A stretch of DNA of 64,000 nt, taken from positions 10,203,501 through 10,267,500 of the forward strand of contig CM020516.1 of assembly GCA_009823395.1 (NCBI GenBank), given 5' to 3'. The stretch is from Thamnaconus septentrionalis. Lineage: Eukaryota > Chordata > Actinopteri > Tetraodontiformes > Monacanthidae. Positions 1 through 12,420 of the stretch are shown one piece after another (within the stretch, counting starts at the first letter, position 1; each line of letters begins with the position of its first letter). The notes below the pieces were generated by a model that searched no databases, had not been told where the DNA came from, and saw only the letters and a list, made by a program, of their open reading frames with translations. Position numbers and translations under genes: made by a program.

Positions 1-740
1 CAGTGGGCTCCGCTTTCGAACGGTGAAATGTTTCACGATCGACACCGGTTTCGAGGCGGAGGTGGAGATATTCTCAGGCGTTTCTCGCTTCGTTTTTTGC
101 ATCGAACGTCCTGCGTTGCGCTGATTTTTCACAGTGAAGCTTTTCACAGTTAGTCCTCGAACCCCAACAAAGACAATTTAAATTTAACCCTCTGTTTGCA
201 GCCTCGTGCACAAATTCAGGGCATGAAGAAGAAACACCAGCATGAATGTCTTAGCCCACCTGGGAGGTCTATCAGTGATGTACTGTAGCTGCGCCCTTTC
301 TGATGTCACAAAGATTTGATTTCCAAGTCAGGATTGAAAACTATTGTTTACCACTGTTTTTCTGTAAATCTGACAGCATATTGCTATTTTTTTTTTTTTT
401 CTTGCAATCTCTCATGTTCTTTTACTTTGAACCGTCACTTATCTTGAATTTACTTTTACTGACCTCATTTTAATTCTTACCAACTTAAGGCTTTTATGAT
501 TTTTTAAACTTTGTTTGTCTTTGTTATGTTTTGTTTTTACCTTTGCTTTTGATAAATGTGGTTTGTTTTTGATTTTATTTTTTAACATGTGATTCTATTG
601 TATTTCTATGCCTTGTTAGGTAAAGCACATTGAGCTGCTTTGCATTTGAACTGTGCTATCCAAATGAAATTTGCTTTGCCTTGCCTTGCATTAGCACGCA
701 CTCTCTAGATAAATGGAGCAAACGGATGAAGGATCTATTT
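1..740. repeat. decayed interspersed repeats, including a non-LTR 3' tail
   Basis: A TGATGTCACAAAG box at 301-313, shared with copies elsewhere in the window, is followed by T-rich sequence. At about 630-690 comes GTAAAGCACATTGAGCTGC, then GTGCTATCCAAATGAAA and a TTGCC tract. That AAGCAC...GTGCTAT.CAAAT layout is the 3' end of common fish non-LTR retrotransposons. No ORF survives. Confidence 0.55.
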
Positions 741-999
741 TCCAGTTCCGATCGACAGACAGAACACGTGCTGTCATTAGAGAAGAATCAACTGAATTGT
801 GCACATCATGGGACAGTTTAAGCTTAAAACCACAACTTCCTCAACAAACACACTGCAGCGTTTCATACCTAATGAACACCCTCGCTCTCACAGCGGCTTG
901 TGCAGCTGCTGCTCCCACGCAGGCCTCGGATACCAAAAATTTTTGCCCCCCCCTCGAGCTTCCCAGGAAGTGTCCACGAGCTCTGCTACCTGTCACCCA

Positions 1000-1580
1000 A
1001 CTTTCAGTGTGATTTGTGCCGCCGCCGTCTGACCGGAGCAATTGCATTAACAAGCGCCAGAAGGGCCCCGGCTGTCAGGCCGCGTCGATACCATGTGAGA
1101 TCTTTATTAAATTACAATTACGAGACGACAAATCCGCTCATTGTTCCACCTTATGGACTGTGCTTGGACACGTGCCACCGTGACATGAACAGAGTCATTT
1201 CTCAGGAGGCCGTCTGTGCCCTTCTGGCGTCCTCTCGTCCATGGCAACAGAGCTGACAAACCGGAAAGAAAAAAAATGATTTCAACACGAGCGCCGCAGC
1301 AAGATTATTGGATTCGCAAGACAAGCAAATTTATTTTCTTGGATGCGGAGAAACATTTTTTTGCTTTGTGATGCAATCATTATTATTATTTTTCTGTGAG
1401 ATCATCAGTCAGTCGGTTTTAGCCATCAGACGGCGCTAAGATAAATGTCAGCGCTGCGAGGTATGGACTGTGACTGCTGACATTTTAACTTGCTATAACA
1501 AGAGAAGCGCAAGTGCAGTTTGATTCATTAATGTCAGCTGCATTTCATCCCAGGTGCACAGAGAATCTATGTTGTCATTT
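1000..1580. promoter_or_regulatory. candidate conserved noncoding element cluster
   Basis: Complex, non-repetitive sequence with AT cores (TTTATTAAATTACAATTAC near 1104-1122) and later AGATAAATGTCAGC and CATTAATGTCAGCTGC-type words. Composition differs from the decayed repeats on either side. Candidate only; no alignment was made. Confidence 0.35.
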
Positions 1581-1599
1581 ACACCTGTACTTCTGCTTC

Positions 1600-2180
1600 T
1601 CTCATTAAAAATGTCTCCTGTTAAAACTAGTTTCCCCTGCTTATGATTGGTGGGCAGTTTTTTATTTGGCATGACAAAATTGATAGAGACAAGAAATATG
1701 AATCATTGACAGCAGTCAGTAAAATATGGGGGAAATCCAGCATATATAATGTTATGTGAAGGGTAGCAGTTAGGAGCTTTCTAACTGTTAGCTTCTTTCG
1801 GGTAGCTAGCTAATGCAGCTAATGTGAGTTGACATTTTCAATGAACATGTGAGACACTGATGAAAAAAACATAATTTATCTTGACTGAGAACCCTCTGAT
1901 CCACCAGATTAACTATTTAAAAACAACACTTGTTTTTGCTTTAGCATGAAAAGCGTGAATCTTGGCTAATACGCTACACAAGAGAGGTCAATGTATGTGT
2001 GGAAGTATCTTTGGCATTCTTTTTTTTACTTAGCTGTTAGCTTATAGCTTAAAGACTCACACTGGAGTCAGTTACTAAATATACCAAAAAAATCCAACCA
2101 CTTTCACAGCTTCGTATCACCAACACAACATTCAGAGCTGCCCACAGTTAGCAAATACGTGGCACTCAAGCCGGCTAAAT
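1600..2180. other. decayed repeat-like sequence
   Basis: AT-rich, with many TTAGC/GCTAGC words (near 1767-1830 and 2030-2055) of the kind seen in degenerate fish interspersed repeats. No coding signal and no clear ends. Confidence 0.3.
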
Positions 2181-2670
2181 GCATTAGCATTGTTTATGAC
2201 CTCAGCGTAAATATAAATTTAGACCAACAGGAAATGAATCCCTCTCGGGGTGTGTTATTGAAGCCGCGCTTGGCGAGTAGTAACTCTCGGATGCATAAAA
2301 CAATGCGCCGGGCGTGCGATAATGCCCCTGCGGGATAAGCCGTGCCTGACACTTAGCATGTGTGTGGGCTGCAGTAAGCAGAGGCAGTCGCTCCGGCAGG
2401 ATCAATAAAGTGCATAGGATTCAGGATTTACAGCGGCGTCCTATCGATCAATTAGCCGCTGACTGTTTGAGGCACTCAGAGGTGCCAATGGGCATTATAA
2501 CTAAATCAGGTCTTAGACAGAATTATTGTATAACCGGAGATAAACTACGGCGTTTCACTCTGACAATTACTGCAGCACCTCCAGCTCATGTGCAGCTCCT
2601 CCTGACAGAAACAGTCGCTCGCACCTATGTTAGTCTCGGCCTAAAGGAGAGACAATGAACAAACCATCAG
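2180..2670. promoter_or_regulatory. candidate conserved noncoding element
   Basis: About 480 bp without simple repeats. Contains TATCGATCAATTAG at 2442-2455, CAATAAAGTGCATAGG and GGGCATTATAACTAAATCAGG. Homeodomain-type ATTAG/TAATTA cores sit in mixed-GC context, the look of vertebrate developmental CNEs. Confidence 0.45.
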
Positions 2671-2679
2671 GGCTGACTT

Positions 2680-3340
2680 TGAACATCAGACCCAAAGTGT
2701 CAGACATGCAATATTAGGCCCGAATTGCATAATGACCTCGGTTTAATTTTTGTTTTTGTGATGCCTTGTTGGATTTTTGTCGAGGCTTTTTACCCCCCCA
2801 ATTCGTCTTGGGGGGGAAACACACCCACAGGCGTGTGAGCGAGGGGCCGGAGTGAGACAGACAAAGATGAAAAACCTCCCCGTGAGACTCCTCCGGGGGA
2901 ATGGAGTCATTTAGTTGATTTCTCTCCACGCGGCCATCACTCAGACGGAGCCGCTCTCGCCACACACCTGATAATCATACATATTCTATGCGCCACGGCA
3001 CCGTAAATCTCTGTCCCTGTTTCATCCCTCCGTCATTCATCAATCACCCGGCGAGCAGGATGAAACGCCGCCTGCTGGAGAATATATCATATTAGGACCA
3101 GGGATGTTTACCAAGATAATGTGAGACAACAGCGGCGGGTGAAATATGGCTCCACTGCATTCCTTAAATTAAAACCACTCCTCCTCCCCTTCAGATCGCC
3201 CTCTACTGTGGGAGTGGGAGTCCCAGCCCCGCCAGGAGTCCTGCTGACTCGGCCAGCTTGTCCCCTCACGACCCCTCTCAGATTTGGGTGAGTGTCAAAT
3301 GCAGCTGATTTAAAGGTCCCTTATGATGCAAAATTCTCTT
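2680..3340. other. mixed intergenic sequence
   Basis: C/G-homopolymer-bearing stretch to about 2900, then a moderately CNE-like part at 2960-3170 (GAGAATATATCATATTAGG near 3078-3096). No coding signal. Confidence 0.3.
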
Positions 3341-4190
3341 CACCGGTATTTCCCAACAACAATGTGAGTCTCCAGGCTGTCAGTTGATTTTCCCCAAATG
3401 AGAAAAGTCCATCTTTTATGAGGTTGGGAAACAGTGTAATAAACACGCAGTCCTTGAAATTCACCCTTTGTGATGTCACAAACAGCTCTCATGCCTGTCT
3501 TGGATTAGTGATGACACACCCAACTAGGTGTTTGCTCCATCCACTGAGAACACATTTCTTGGTCTCCTTCCAAACTCTTGGAAGGTCAAACAACTCAGTT
3601 GCCTCAGAATTCAATAAATTTCCCATTTACAATCTGTCAGTTTGGTAATTTTCAGAATTTGTTGACGCCTTTCATGTATTTTCGTTTTAAATTGTTGCAT
3701 GTCATGCTTTAAATACAAAACACACTTTGATGATTGTTTTAGGTATGATACTTTGTTCTACTGTTCAAACTGGCCAAGTGGGGCTCTGCAACATCTTCAC
3801 AATATTTAGAAAATGTGCACAATATTGCCATGAATCAAGAAGTGTTTTTTGTTTTGTAAATTACTCATTTATCCCTGATGACAGAGAAGAAAATACAAAG
3901 CCATTGTCAACACAAGCACAGCATGATTATTGTTTTTAAACCATTTTACTTTGCTATTTTCCTTCAACATGACTAGCATAGTTGCTAATGTCTTCTACTG
4001 ATTTCTTTTTCCTCTTGTTTACACTCTAACATAACTGTGTTAAAACCATTAGCTTTAAACAGACCATGCATTTACTGTTTGCATACATATGTTTTTTAAG
4101 TGGTTAATAGTTAATATATGAGTATTATTTTCTTAGTTCCTTTTATATTTGTGGTGGGTTTTCCATGGTGTGTCTGCACTAAAGCTTACC
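3340..4190. repeat. interspersed-repeat region with TTTGTGATGTCACAAA box
   Basis: A 16-bp near-palindrome TTTGTGATGTCACAAA lies at 3467-3482, the same box as at 301, 15779, 32019 and 36024. The surrounding AT-rich sequence to about 4190 has no gene or CNE look. Confidence 0.4.
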
Positions 4191-5130
4191 CAGGACAGTA
4201 ATCTGCAGGCTGTGTGTAGTGCCGCGCTCTCACAGAAGGTATTTTCCCCTCCTTTAAGATTAGAAATGTAATTTGGGGGCGAGATGAATGCGCTCTATTC
4301 TGGCTCGGTGTGATCAGGAGTACTGCTGCGCGGAAAACAGCATTGCTTCCCCGATTATTGAATTTTTATGGCCAGGTAATTAATTGCAGATTCCCTGTTT
4401 TGTTCTATTTCTTCCTCTCTGACATTTTAATTTCGACAAAAAGCCACGGTCTCCGCACGGCCCTTCTCCTGAGATCCTAATGGTCTATAAAACATGATGA
4501 CTTATAGATATGGCGGAGACTTCACTTCGCCAATGATTGTTTGAAACCTTGCTGATCACACAGAATTTAGCCCCCCACCCAACACATCCCACCCCCCGCT
4601 TCCTGCTTCCTCCCTCCCGCCATCTCATTGCTGCGCTTCCCTCCCAGCCCCCTGAATTCATTTCTTGTCAATTAAGCTGCGGCTACACTGTCCCATTTGA
4701 AGAACGGAAATCTATCAATGTGTCATCGGCCGGGGTTCATTATTGGATGCGGCCTGGTAACTTTTCAAAAGCGGCTTTCGGGCCATTATTCCTTAAAGAC
4801 GATTGTCATTCCTTGACCAGGCAGGCGGCGTGTCCTTGGCTTGCATTACAAGCGCTGCATTTAAAGGCGCGGGGGAATCAATCGTAGCGGTGGCTGACAG
4901 ACACCATATCTCACGGCAGACAGCTTTGAATGCTTATATCAAATCAGAATCCTTTACCGGCACCGAGGACATTTGTCACCCAGGTGTCAGGAGCGCATGT
5001 AGGCCACCGCCAGCCCTCCGCGGCGAGGCAGAGGGGAGGGCGCGCTGGCGCCGCTGTTTTATGCAGCTCTGCTTTAGGCTGATGAGCTACTGTAAAGCGC
5101 CTCCCTCCGCTTTGCATGAGTAAAGGCTGT
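4190..5130. promoter_or_regulatory. candidate conserved noncoding element cluster
   Basis: Long non-repetitive stretch: GGTCTATAAAACATGATGAC near 4471, TGTCAATTAAGCTGCGGC near 4667, TTCATTATTGGATGCGGCC near 4736 and TTGAATGCTTATATCAAATC near 4926. It reads as one of the most CNE-like parts of the left flank. Confidence 0.45.
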
Positions 5131-5357
5131 TTAAAGGCGTGGTTCACCCCCCAAAAAAGGCAAAGTTCACCCACCTGCTAATAGATAGAGGCCCTAATAT
5201 ATTTATTTTTTTATCCCACATAACTGTTCTAGAGTTTCACAGATAGAGAGATTTCCATTCATGCTACGTGTGGATGCCTCATTACTGTGGGTGTCCATTG
5301 GGTGGGTTTACTGTTTTTTTTGTCTGTGAAATTGTGAAACCATTACATTCTGGATTA

Positions 5358-5381
5358 AAAAAAAAAAAAAAAAAAAAAAAA
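5358..5381 (+). repeat. poly-A tract
   Basis: About 24 consecutive A. It follows CATTACATTCTGGATT and could be the A-tail of an old retro-insertion, but no source sequence is recognisable. Confidence 0.8.
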
Positions 5382-5469
5382 GTTGAGTGGCGAATGGTGA
5401 AAATTTCACTCGTTTTCTGTAATAACAGAGTTGTTTATTTTCTTGAAGTGTGGAAAATTCGAAGCTAAA

Positions 5470-6224
5470 CCTGTTATGCGCCGTGTGCCATGATGCAAAT
5501 TTCGCAAAGGCTTTGTCCAGTCCGTAGCTCATTAGCGTCAAACAGGAAGTTGCCTCCTTGACGGGGAAATGTGCATGAGCAGTTTCCACCACTGATTCTC
5601 GCCTCGGACAAAACGCTCATCTTTCTTTGCGCTCCCGGCTCCTCTAATACATCTTTCCCTGGGTGTTTATTTATCACCCCTCCTTTGCCTGCCGCTTCTT
5701 TCTGCTGTCCCATCGTCATGGCGCCCCCCCCCCCCCTTCTTCTTCTTTTTTCTGCTGTGTAAGCAGGAAGTGCGCACAACACATCACTCCTGAAGCGTAC
5801 CCCACCCCGCCCCCTCACAACCACCGCCACCCCACTCCTAACCTTCAAGAGTTCCACCTCGGCGCCGGCTCTCCGCGGCTCCGTAATGGCCGATGCAGTT
5901 ACCATATTTCAGCCCTAATTGGGTCGGAGCTCCAGAGCCAATTTGGGAGGGTAGTTTGGAGGAGAGTTCCTCTGCGACGTTGTTAGGCCCTGGGATGTCT
6001 CCCTCAGTTGCCAGGTGTGGACTGGTAATTGCCGCTGAATGAAAAGAGCACCTCCGAAGTGCAGTGCCATTGTGGTCTTGCTGGAGGTTTTTGCGGCGGC
6101 GCTTCATCCTTCCTCCGCCGCGGCTCAATAAGTCAATACGGACACGCCGGAGATTGGGCGACTCGTCTTGTTTACATCTTTTCCGGGCTTGTTTTTTTCG
6201 GGAGCCTTCTCCTTCCCTGGGAGA

Positions 6225-6255
<31 letters not shown>

Positions 6256-6530
6256 GCCGATTGTTCCGTGCGGCCGCGGTCGCGCACTCATCACTATGAC
6301 GTACGACTTCCCCGAGCGCCCGCCGCGCTCCGTTTTCTGCCTACATCCCATTTTCTTCAGGGCGGCGAGCGCACTATCTCGCCCGTGAAGCATCGCCCGG
6401 AGATGGAGATGCGTCTCGCCGCCCTGACCTCACCCTGCCGCCGCCGCCGCTCCTCAGCCTCGCGATCTATGGCAGCCATTTTCTCCCTAGCCGCTCATGA
6501 AGGAGCAAGAGATGTAAATGTCAGTCTGTG
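5470..6530. other. GC-rich intergenic stretch with (CCG)n
   Basis: CpG-rich, C/T-homopolymer-bearing sequence. The long open frames on both strands are products of GC composition and simple repeats and show no domain. The short part at 5880-5990 (GGCCGATGCAGTTACC, CCTAATTGGGTC) looks CNE-like. Confidence 0.35.
6225..6259 (+). repeat. (CCG)n tract
   Basis: Nine to eleven CCG units with one CCA interruption near the end. Confidence 0.9.
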
Positions 6531-6795
6531 TCTCCTTAACACTCAATAAAGGGGCTGGGGATTGGGGCCCTCCGCTCTGCCAGTCGATTGGCCATCTAAT
6601 GAGCAGAGGCCTCGCCATAACTCTGCAAGATTCACTACTGTTTGTGCTTCACCAGAGGCCCCGGCCGAGTAATAATTCCAAGTGGATAAATGTTTTCCCG
6701 ATAACAAGCTGAAATAACCTGTCGGACTGGAGTTGATGTGGAAAAGAAGAATGACACAATTAGCGATCAGTGGGAATTTATCCTGGTCGTGCGGC
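6530..6795. promoter_or_regulatory. candidate conserved noncoding element
   Basis: Compact non-repetitive block with CAGTCGATTGGCCATCTAATG near 6581-6601, GAGTAATAATTCCAAGTGG and ACACAATTAGCGATCAGTGG, ended by a poly-G run at 6807. Confidence 0.45.
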
Positions 6796-6839
6796 CGAGG
6801 GTAGGGGGGGGGGGGGGGGGTGGAGGTTGCCGGCGGGGG

Positions 6840-7300
6840 GGACAGGAGGCAGGAGAGTTTGGTCCTTTTCTCTGTCTGGCAAGTATCAGGGCTCCTCTGC
6901 TCCGACGCGCTCCTTCTTCTGCGTTTCCTCAGCCCGCGTGTCATCAGTCAACGGCTTTGCAGCTCTGGTCTTCTGCGCTTTTACCTTAATGCCTCCGCAC
7001 GCCGCTGTCATTTAACTTGCTAATGTAATCTGAGCTTGTCCGAGAGGAGGAATTACGTAACGACTCCGCGCTCCCCGATCTCTGTTTATCTCGGAGCTAC
7101 TTCCAGACCTGAGGAAGCGAGGTTGCGCCGAGCTCCGTTTGGATTTATTTGGACAAAGATAATGGGCGAGGAAGAAGTCTTGAAAGATAAATATTTCAAT
7201 TTGCGCCAAATGTTTCTGTCTCTAGCCGCGTTTTGCTCCTGTAGCTCACCTCCCGGGCTTCTTCTCCCCAAGTTTTGGTTTCATTTGTTAATTGGCACTA
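6840..7300. other. intergenic sequence between CNE candidates
   Basis: Moderate-GC sequence, no repeat recognised and no coding signal. GCTAATGTAATCTGAGC near 7019 may belong to the neighbouring CNE cluster. Confidence 0.3.
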
Positions 7301-7790
7301 GTGCCGCAGTAATTCTCAAATAAAAAGCTTATTTAAGGATCCTAAAAAGGCGGCGATTACACTGTGTCAGACCATTACGCTTCCCCGCACCTTTATAATG
7401 TTACAAGGCACTCTAAAGCTGATTAATAGCAACCAATTTCGTCATAAAGAGGTAGGACTACTGTAGCTATTGTAATTAACCTTTAAGTGTGATGGACTTT
7501 ACCGTGCATTGCCCGTTTCTATTACTGACCCACATATATCAGGGCCGGAACATGCAGTCGCTCGGCGCATCCGCGGCCTCCTGGGAGCGCCGGCGAGCAC
7601 CGCGTTGGGTGACATCATCGCCCCGCTGGAGAGTGAATTATCTTGTTTTCGCCGGATCGTTCATATGTATTTTCTCTGCCGTTCCGGCACAAATGTATCA
7701 TTTAAACCATTAGCGGCACCTAGCTCTTTCATTAGAATGAACTATATCATCCCCCTCCCCAGAGGCGCCCCGCCAGCCACTGGACTGTGA
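7300..7790. promoter_or_regulatory. candidate conserved noncoding element (strong)
   Basis: Words such as GCTGATTAATAGCAACC near 7419, TATTGTAATTAACCTTTAAG near 7467 and ACCATTAGCGGCACCTAGC near 7707. Low in repeats over almost 500 bp, with stacked homeodomain-type cores. Among the best candidates in the window. Confidence 0.5.
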
Positions 7791-7794
7791 GAAT

Positions 7795-8110
7795 ACATTT
7801 CGCCGCGGCGGAATATTGAAGGCGCCAACATGCCTAGGTAAAGTATTACTTAATTTATACTGCTAATGTATAACATTGATTCTCTGTTGGGAAAATAAAG
7901 GACAACATATTTCCCAAGCCCACATCATTAAGGTTTAATAATTTAGGCCCAGTTAGCGCGATAATAAATATACTGAGCAGACTGTGGAGAGGCTTTGGGT
8001 GATGAATGCAATTAGAAAACATTGCACTTACACACAAGAGTAATATGAATGGGGTGTAGGAATTAAGTTGGAGCAATAGGGTGGCCGGCGGTGTTTCGTG
8101 AGAGGGATTA
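7795..8110. promoter_or_regulatory. candidate conserved noncoding element
   Basis: Balanced AT-rich block with TTACTTAATTTATACTGC near 7846, ATTAAGGTTTAATAATTTAGG near 7927 and GATGAATGCAATTAG near 8000. No simple repeats until the AAGAAG tract at 8114. Confidence 0.45.
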
Positions 8111-8139
8111 AAAAAAAGAAGAAGAAGAAAAAAGCCCCA

Positions 8140-8760
8140 TTCTATTATTCTAATGCTCCGGCTCGGAATATTAACTATCCTGCGCTCGCTGAGCTAACGT
8201 ATCGATATCTACGTGGCTAACAAATGGCCCGGCCGCAAAAAAGAAAACGGGACCCCCGCTTCTTCTCTCCTCTAACTGCCGGTTTGTACCGTGAAATTAA
8301 AAGATGGTGGGATTTCTCGGGAAGCGTTTCACTTTATTGCCGTTTGGACGCTCGGCTCTACAGATTACCCGCCGCGGCTCCAGAACGTCGTTAGCCGGGC
8401 GAGTAATGGGACAAACGCCACCGCTTGCATTATGTGGGAGTCGGAGCTTCATCTGTTTTGTCTAGTTTGCATCAGCGGGACTGATTTGGCCTGATACCGG
8501 ATGTGTTTATCATGTTGCAAAAGCTTCAGCTGCCAGCGAGAAAGGGGCTTAGGGGAAAATGGGATGACTTCCTGTCTTGGTGATTTGACAAATGGCTCCT
8601 GCCATATTTCTTGAAAACGAATTATCAATTGTGTAGGAAATATAACTCTAGTTAACGTCTTTATTACATGAGAATTACATTTGTATTTCTTAACAATAAT
8701 GAATCGAATGTCATCATGGCCATTTTGCATCATCCATTATTTACCGCTGTGCTAAATGAT
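8140..8760. promoter_or_regulatory. candidate conserved noncoding element cluster
   Basis: Includes CGTATCGATATCTACGTGG near 8197 and GTGAAATTAAAAGATGG near 8291. The TCTTAACAATAATGAATCG part near 8688 is less distinctive. No gene is seen. Confidence 0.35.
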
Positions 8761-9039
8761 GAAAGCGAAACACGTCATAATTTGTAAAAAAGAAATAAAT
8801 AAATAAATAAAATTGTGTGTCTATAAATGCACAGTACACAAACGTGATGATATAAATGTACTTGAGTGACTCTCATATGGTCCACATAGGATCCCCAGTC
8901 AGGTGTAAGAGGTGTTTCCACTCTCCTCTCCTCTGGTTTATTTAGCTAATCCAAAAAGTGGGAAAAATAACACTAAAGCAGATGTTGCAGATTTAAAAAA
9001 AAAAAATTGAGTTGGGGGAAAAAAGTACACGAAGTCAAT

Positions 9040-9720
9040 TGGCTCACCTTCCAAGGCACGACAGCCAGCCAGCAGCTCGCAGTTTCCTGGAGACTTTCCC
9101 CCCTCAAAGCTAGTGTTTGCACATCATACCGATAGGATTAATAGAGTTCCTCCTTCTTAAAAAGTGAAAGTGAAATATATCAAGAGGCTCTGCAGGGCTT
9201 CAGAGGAGGGCAGTCGGTTACCAAAGCCACTTCATTCTTTATGTTGTCATTTTCTTTTTATGAAGGAAGCAGGGGGCTCCAGGCGAGTCGGGTTGGGGGG
9301 GCCTGGAGGGCGATCTCGGTGCGCCGCGTCGTGCGCTCCCGCTCAATTGGCCTCTTCAATCACGCACCTATTGACAAGAGTGACGAGAGCCAGTCTCACC
9401 CCGCTGGAAAAAAGGAATAAGTGACACGGGGCGGTCCCCCGCTAAACATTTATGGACGTCATTCCTGGCTGGGTGCAGGGGCCCCCGCTCTGTAATAGCT
9501 TTTAGCGTCATGTAACACCCCGACGTGTGAGTGAATGCGCAAATGTGTCCGAGAGCCTGCTGAGTAAGTTTACGCTCGCCGTTAATCATTGTGCGGGCCA
9601 GCTGGCTGCGGCCACCGGGGCAGGTGGGCCTGTCAGGTTGGCGGCCTCAATCATGCGGCACTGAAACCGGAACCCCGGGGGACGGCCGCGCCTCTGGTGT
9701 CTCTCGAGTCCGTCAACTGG
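9040..9720. promoter_or_regulatory. candidate conserved noncoding element cluster
   Basis: Contains GATAGGATTAATAGAGTTCC near 9131, GCTCAATTGGCCTCTTCAATC near 9341 and GGCGGCCTCAATCATGCGGC near 9640. It has the mixed-GC, repeat-poor look; the C-rich and G-rich runs at 9290 are exceptions. Confidence 0.35.
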
Positions 9721-9829
9721 CGCTCGCCGAGTGCTATTTTGACTGATACTTTAGATCGGGGGTGTTAAACTCCTCCCAAAGAGCCGTAATTATATGCCAA
9801 TAAACAGAGCCGTAAAAATTAAAAGGGGA

Positions 9830-11120
9830 GACGTAGTGTTTTTATTTTGTTTCTGAAATGCTAGCAGGGTTACTCGCTAGCCTGGGAAAACGGTTACGTT
9901 TGGTTCAAAGGGAGATTCGGACCAGAAAATAGATTCTAAAAATGCGACAACCGTCTTGGGTTTGTCTCCAAGGAACGTGGAACAATCCCGCACTTTAAAT
10001 AGCATAAGTGACGAATGCTCTCGTCTGGTTGCCACCTGGCCAACGGGCTCTCTTTGCACTTGCCGGCTGTGTTTTTATTGTTGCCGGCTCTTAATTTGCC
10101 TGAACGTCAGTGGACATGAGGAAGCTTCCAGACAGTGCAAGACGCAGCCTTTTTTTTTTCCAAGCGGCTCCTCGATAGCAACGGCCGTGTTGTGTTGCCT
10201 CGGCGGCTCTTCAATATTTGATGAAAACGGGGCTTCCAAGGGGACGACCTGGTGCTTGCAGAGAGCTGCAGGGAACTCGAACTGGGCTCTTGAAAAACAA
10301 ACATTTACCTTAAATGCGAAACTTGGCCTGTAACTTTTTGTTACTTTCGAATGTAATGATTCCCCGCGCCTTCTTTTGGTGAAAGTTTCGTCAACTCACT
10401 GCACGTGTAAAGACTCCTAAACGTAATTTGTTTTACCCAGAGATCTTAGCTGTGCGCTAACTTTAGCCTGTGAGGACGACCAAAGTTTGCTGAGGAGAGT
10501 GTTTTGTGTGCAGTGGTCTTGAATTTATTGCTTTCAGATTCTGGTATCCAATTTATTATTTCAAGGCCTTGTCAAGCCAATAATAACTTGAACTGGTGGT
10601 GGATTAAAGATGCAAAACCAAACCCTTGTACATGCACAAATCTTGTTTCAACATGTTTGTTTTTACTTTTGAAGTACCAGCACATGCCAGTTCTCCAAAT
10701 CATTGGACCTGTTGTGAAAAGAAGAAATGATTCTATTATTTCTTATAGCTGAGTACGTTAGATTTCCTAAAATAGCATTCCAGGTGTTACTGTGCACCTT
10801 GTGCTACTTGTTGCATCTATTCTGTTATATTTCTGTGACTTTAAGCATTTTCATGACATCACATATAGAATAATTTGAAGTTCTTGTTGTAGTTTGCTCA
10901 CCACTGTGGCTTAAGACTAAATGGAACACTATTACCAATACCAGTATGTCTGTCATACAACTAAAAGCATTCTTCGAAGCCGTTTTCACAAAACAGTTGA
11001 TATATTTTGAGCAGTCACTAAAATGATTGATTTAGGTGAGTCGCCCCGACAGCGTCTTCATAGAGTTTATAAACGGCTTGAAAACAAACCAGCCTGGCCT
11101 TTCTTGAGTTTCACACGGAC
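9830..11120. other. gene-free sequence, nothing distinctive
   Basis: No coding exon. The part at 10500-11000 is AT-rich and resembles unconstrained or old repeat sequence. No terminal repeats found. Confidence 0.3.
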
Positions 11121-12420
11121 ATCAAATTGTCACGTCCAGCAGCAGCCATCTACCCTTCACCCAGCGTCTCCTCATTCCTCGCCGTGCTAGTAAATTCTCT
11201 AAAGAGCAAAGTTTTTTCTTTCGTTCTTTCTTTCCTTTTCTTCTTAGTTTTTTTTTTTTTTTTTTTTAATTCTGTGATCTTTTACTGCCACACTGACAGC
11301 CGTCGCGGCCCTCCTCCTTTTTCCCGTACGCGGCAGCTCGCCCTGTAAATCTTTTAGGAGACAAATTAATTTGGGTTTAGATCATCGCCTTGGACACAGC
11401 GGTGCATATTCCTCAACGTTTGCTGCCTGCTTCCCTCGTGAACTATCCGCCGCGGCTCTCAGCGGCGATTACTCACCCCCCCCCCCCCCACCACCACCAC
11501 CGCCGTCTCCTGAGCCCAGTTTTCCTGCGAAAGTTACAGCGAAATTTGTGATCCTGCGTAATGAGAGTTGAGGGTGCCGCGAGAAATCACGGTCGTAAAG
11601 TCGAGTCGGCTGTATATTACATTGACAGCGGCGTACACACACACGCACACACGCACGCACCCGCATGGCTCCCCACCGTTCGGTTTCCAGACTTTTTTCC
11701 GCTCCGAGCCGCGTTCCTGCGGGCGACGTTTATTGAAGAAAAAAAACCCCACCAGTAACGACACATCCTACTTGGCCTTTAAGACCTACGTAAGTGGCGC
11801 TGCGACGGAGCCAGCTGGGTATTAATAGTTGGTGAGGGAAAACATAAATTATTGCTCTCCTACCCAAAATGTCATTCAACCCCGTCCTCTTGAACTGCCC
11901 CCGTAAATTAAACCATATGCTTTAAGCTCGCGAAGCATCCCGAGTCCACGGTGAACCACCGTGCAGTCGCGGCCAAATCGCCGTATCACTCCGCTCTCAT
12001 GCCCATCATTTTTTTTTTTTTTATTTTTTTCGGAGTCATTATTTATGTCCTCCACGCTGCCCTCCGTCTCCGCCACTGGCACTCTGACAGATTCATTTAG
12101 ACTTGGTGCTCTTTCAAAGCAGTAAATGGCTGCCACATCCTGCCGTCCGGCCAGCAACAACAGCGACGTTCAGAACGCGCACCCGGGACATTTCTCAAGC
12201 GGGGTCACTGGACGATGATGGCTGAGTGCGAAGGAAAGGTCCTGGCGTCGTGTGAAGGTGAAATCACTGTGCGGTCAGCGTGACAGCAGCTGCACTTCGC
12301 ACGGGCGGAACGTCGGGGAAACAGGCGGGTTGTCAAACGCTTTTCTGTTGGTTTTTCCCATGATGCCACTGTAAAGGACGCCACGTTTTCAGCGGTTTTA
12401 AACGTTTTTTGGTACATGAA
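11120..12420. other. low-complexity-rich intergenic sequence
   Basis: T-run near 11249-11267, C-run at 11475, (CA)n-like at 11635-11660, T-run near 12009. Intervening sequence is CpG-rich. No gene supported. Confidence 0.3.

Noticed and set aside
5474..6549. Several 100-160 codon frames on both strands
   Set aside because: All traverse CCG, poly-C or poly-T tracts in GC-rich DNA and conflict with each other; no exon boundaries or domains.
9757..9772. GGGGGTGTTAAACTC word resembling a hAT end (GGGGTGTCAAACTC)
   Set aside because: Too short and mutated, with no partner terminus nearby.
10845..10866. ATGACATCACATA word like the CATCAC-box family
   Set aside because: Lacks the palindromic TTTGTG/CACAAA arms and shared flanks.
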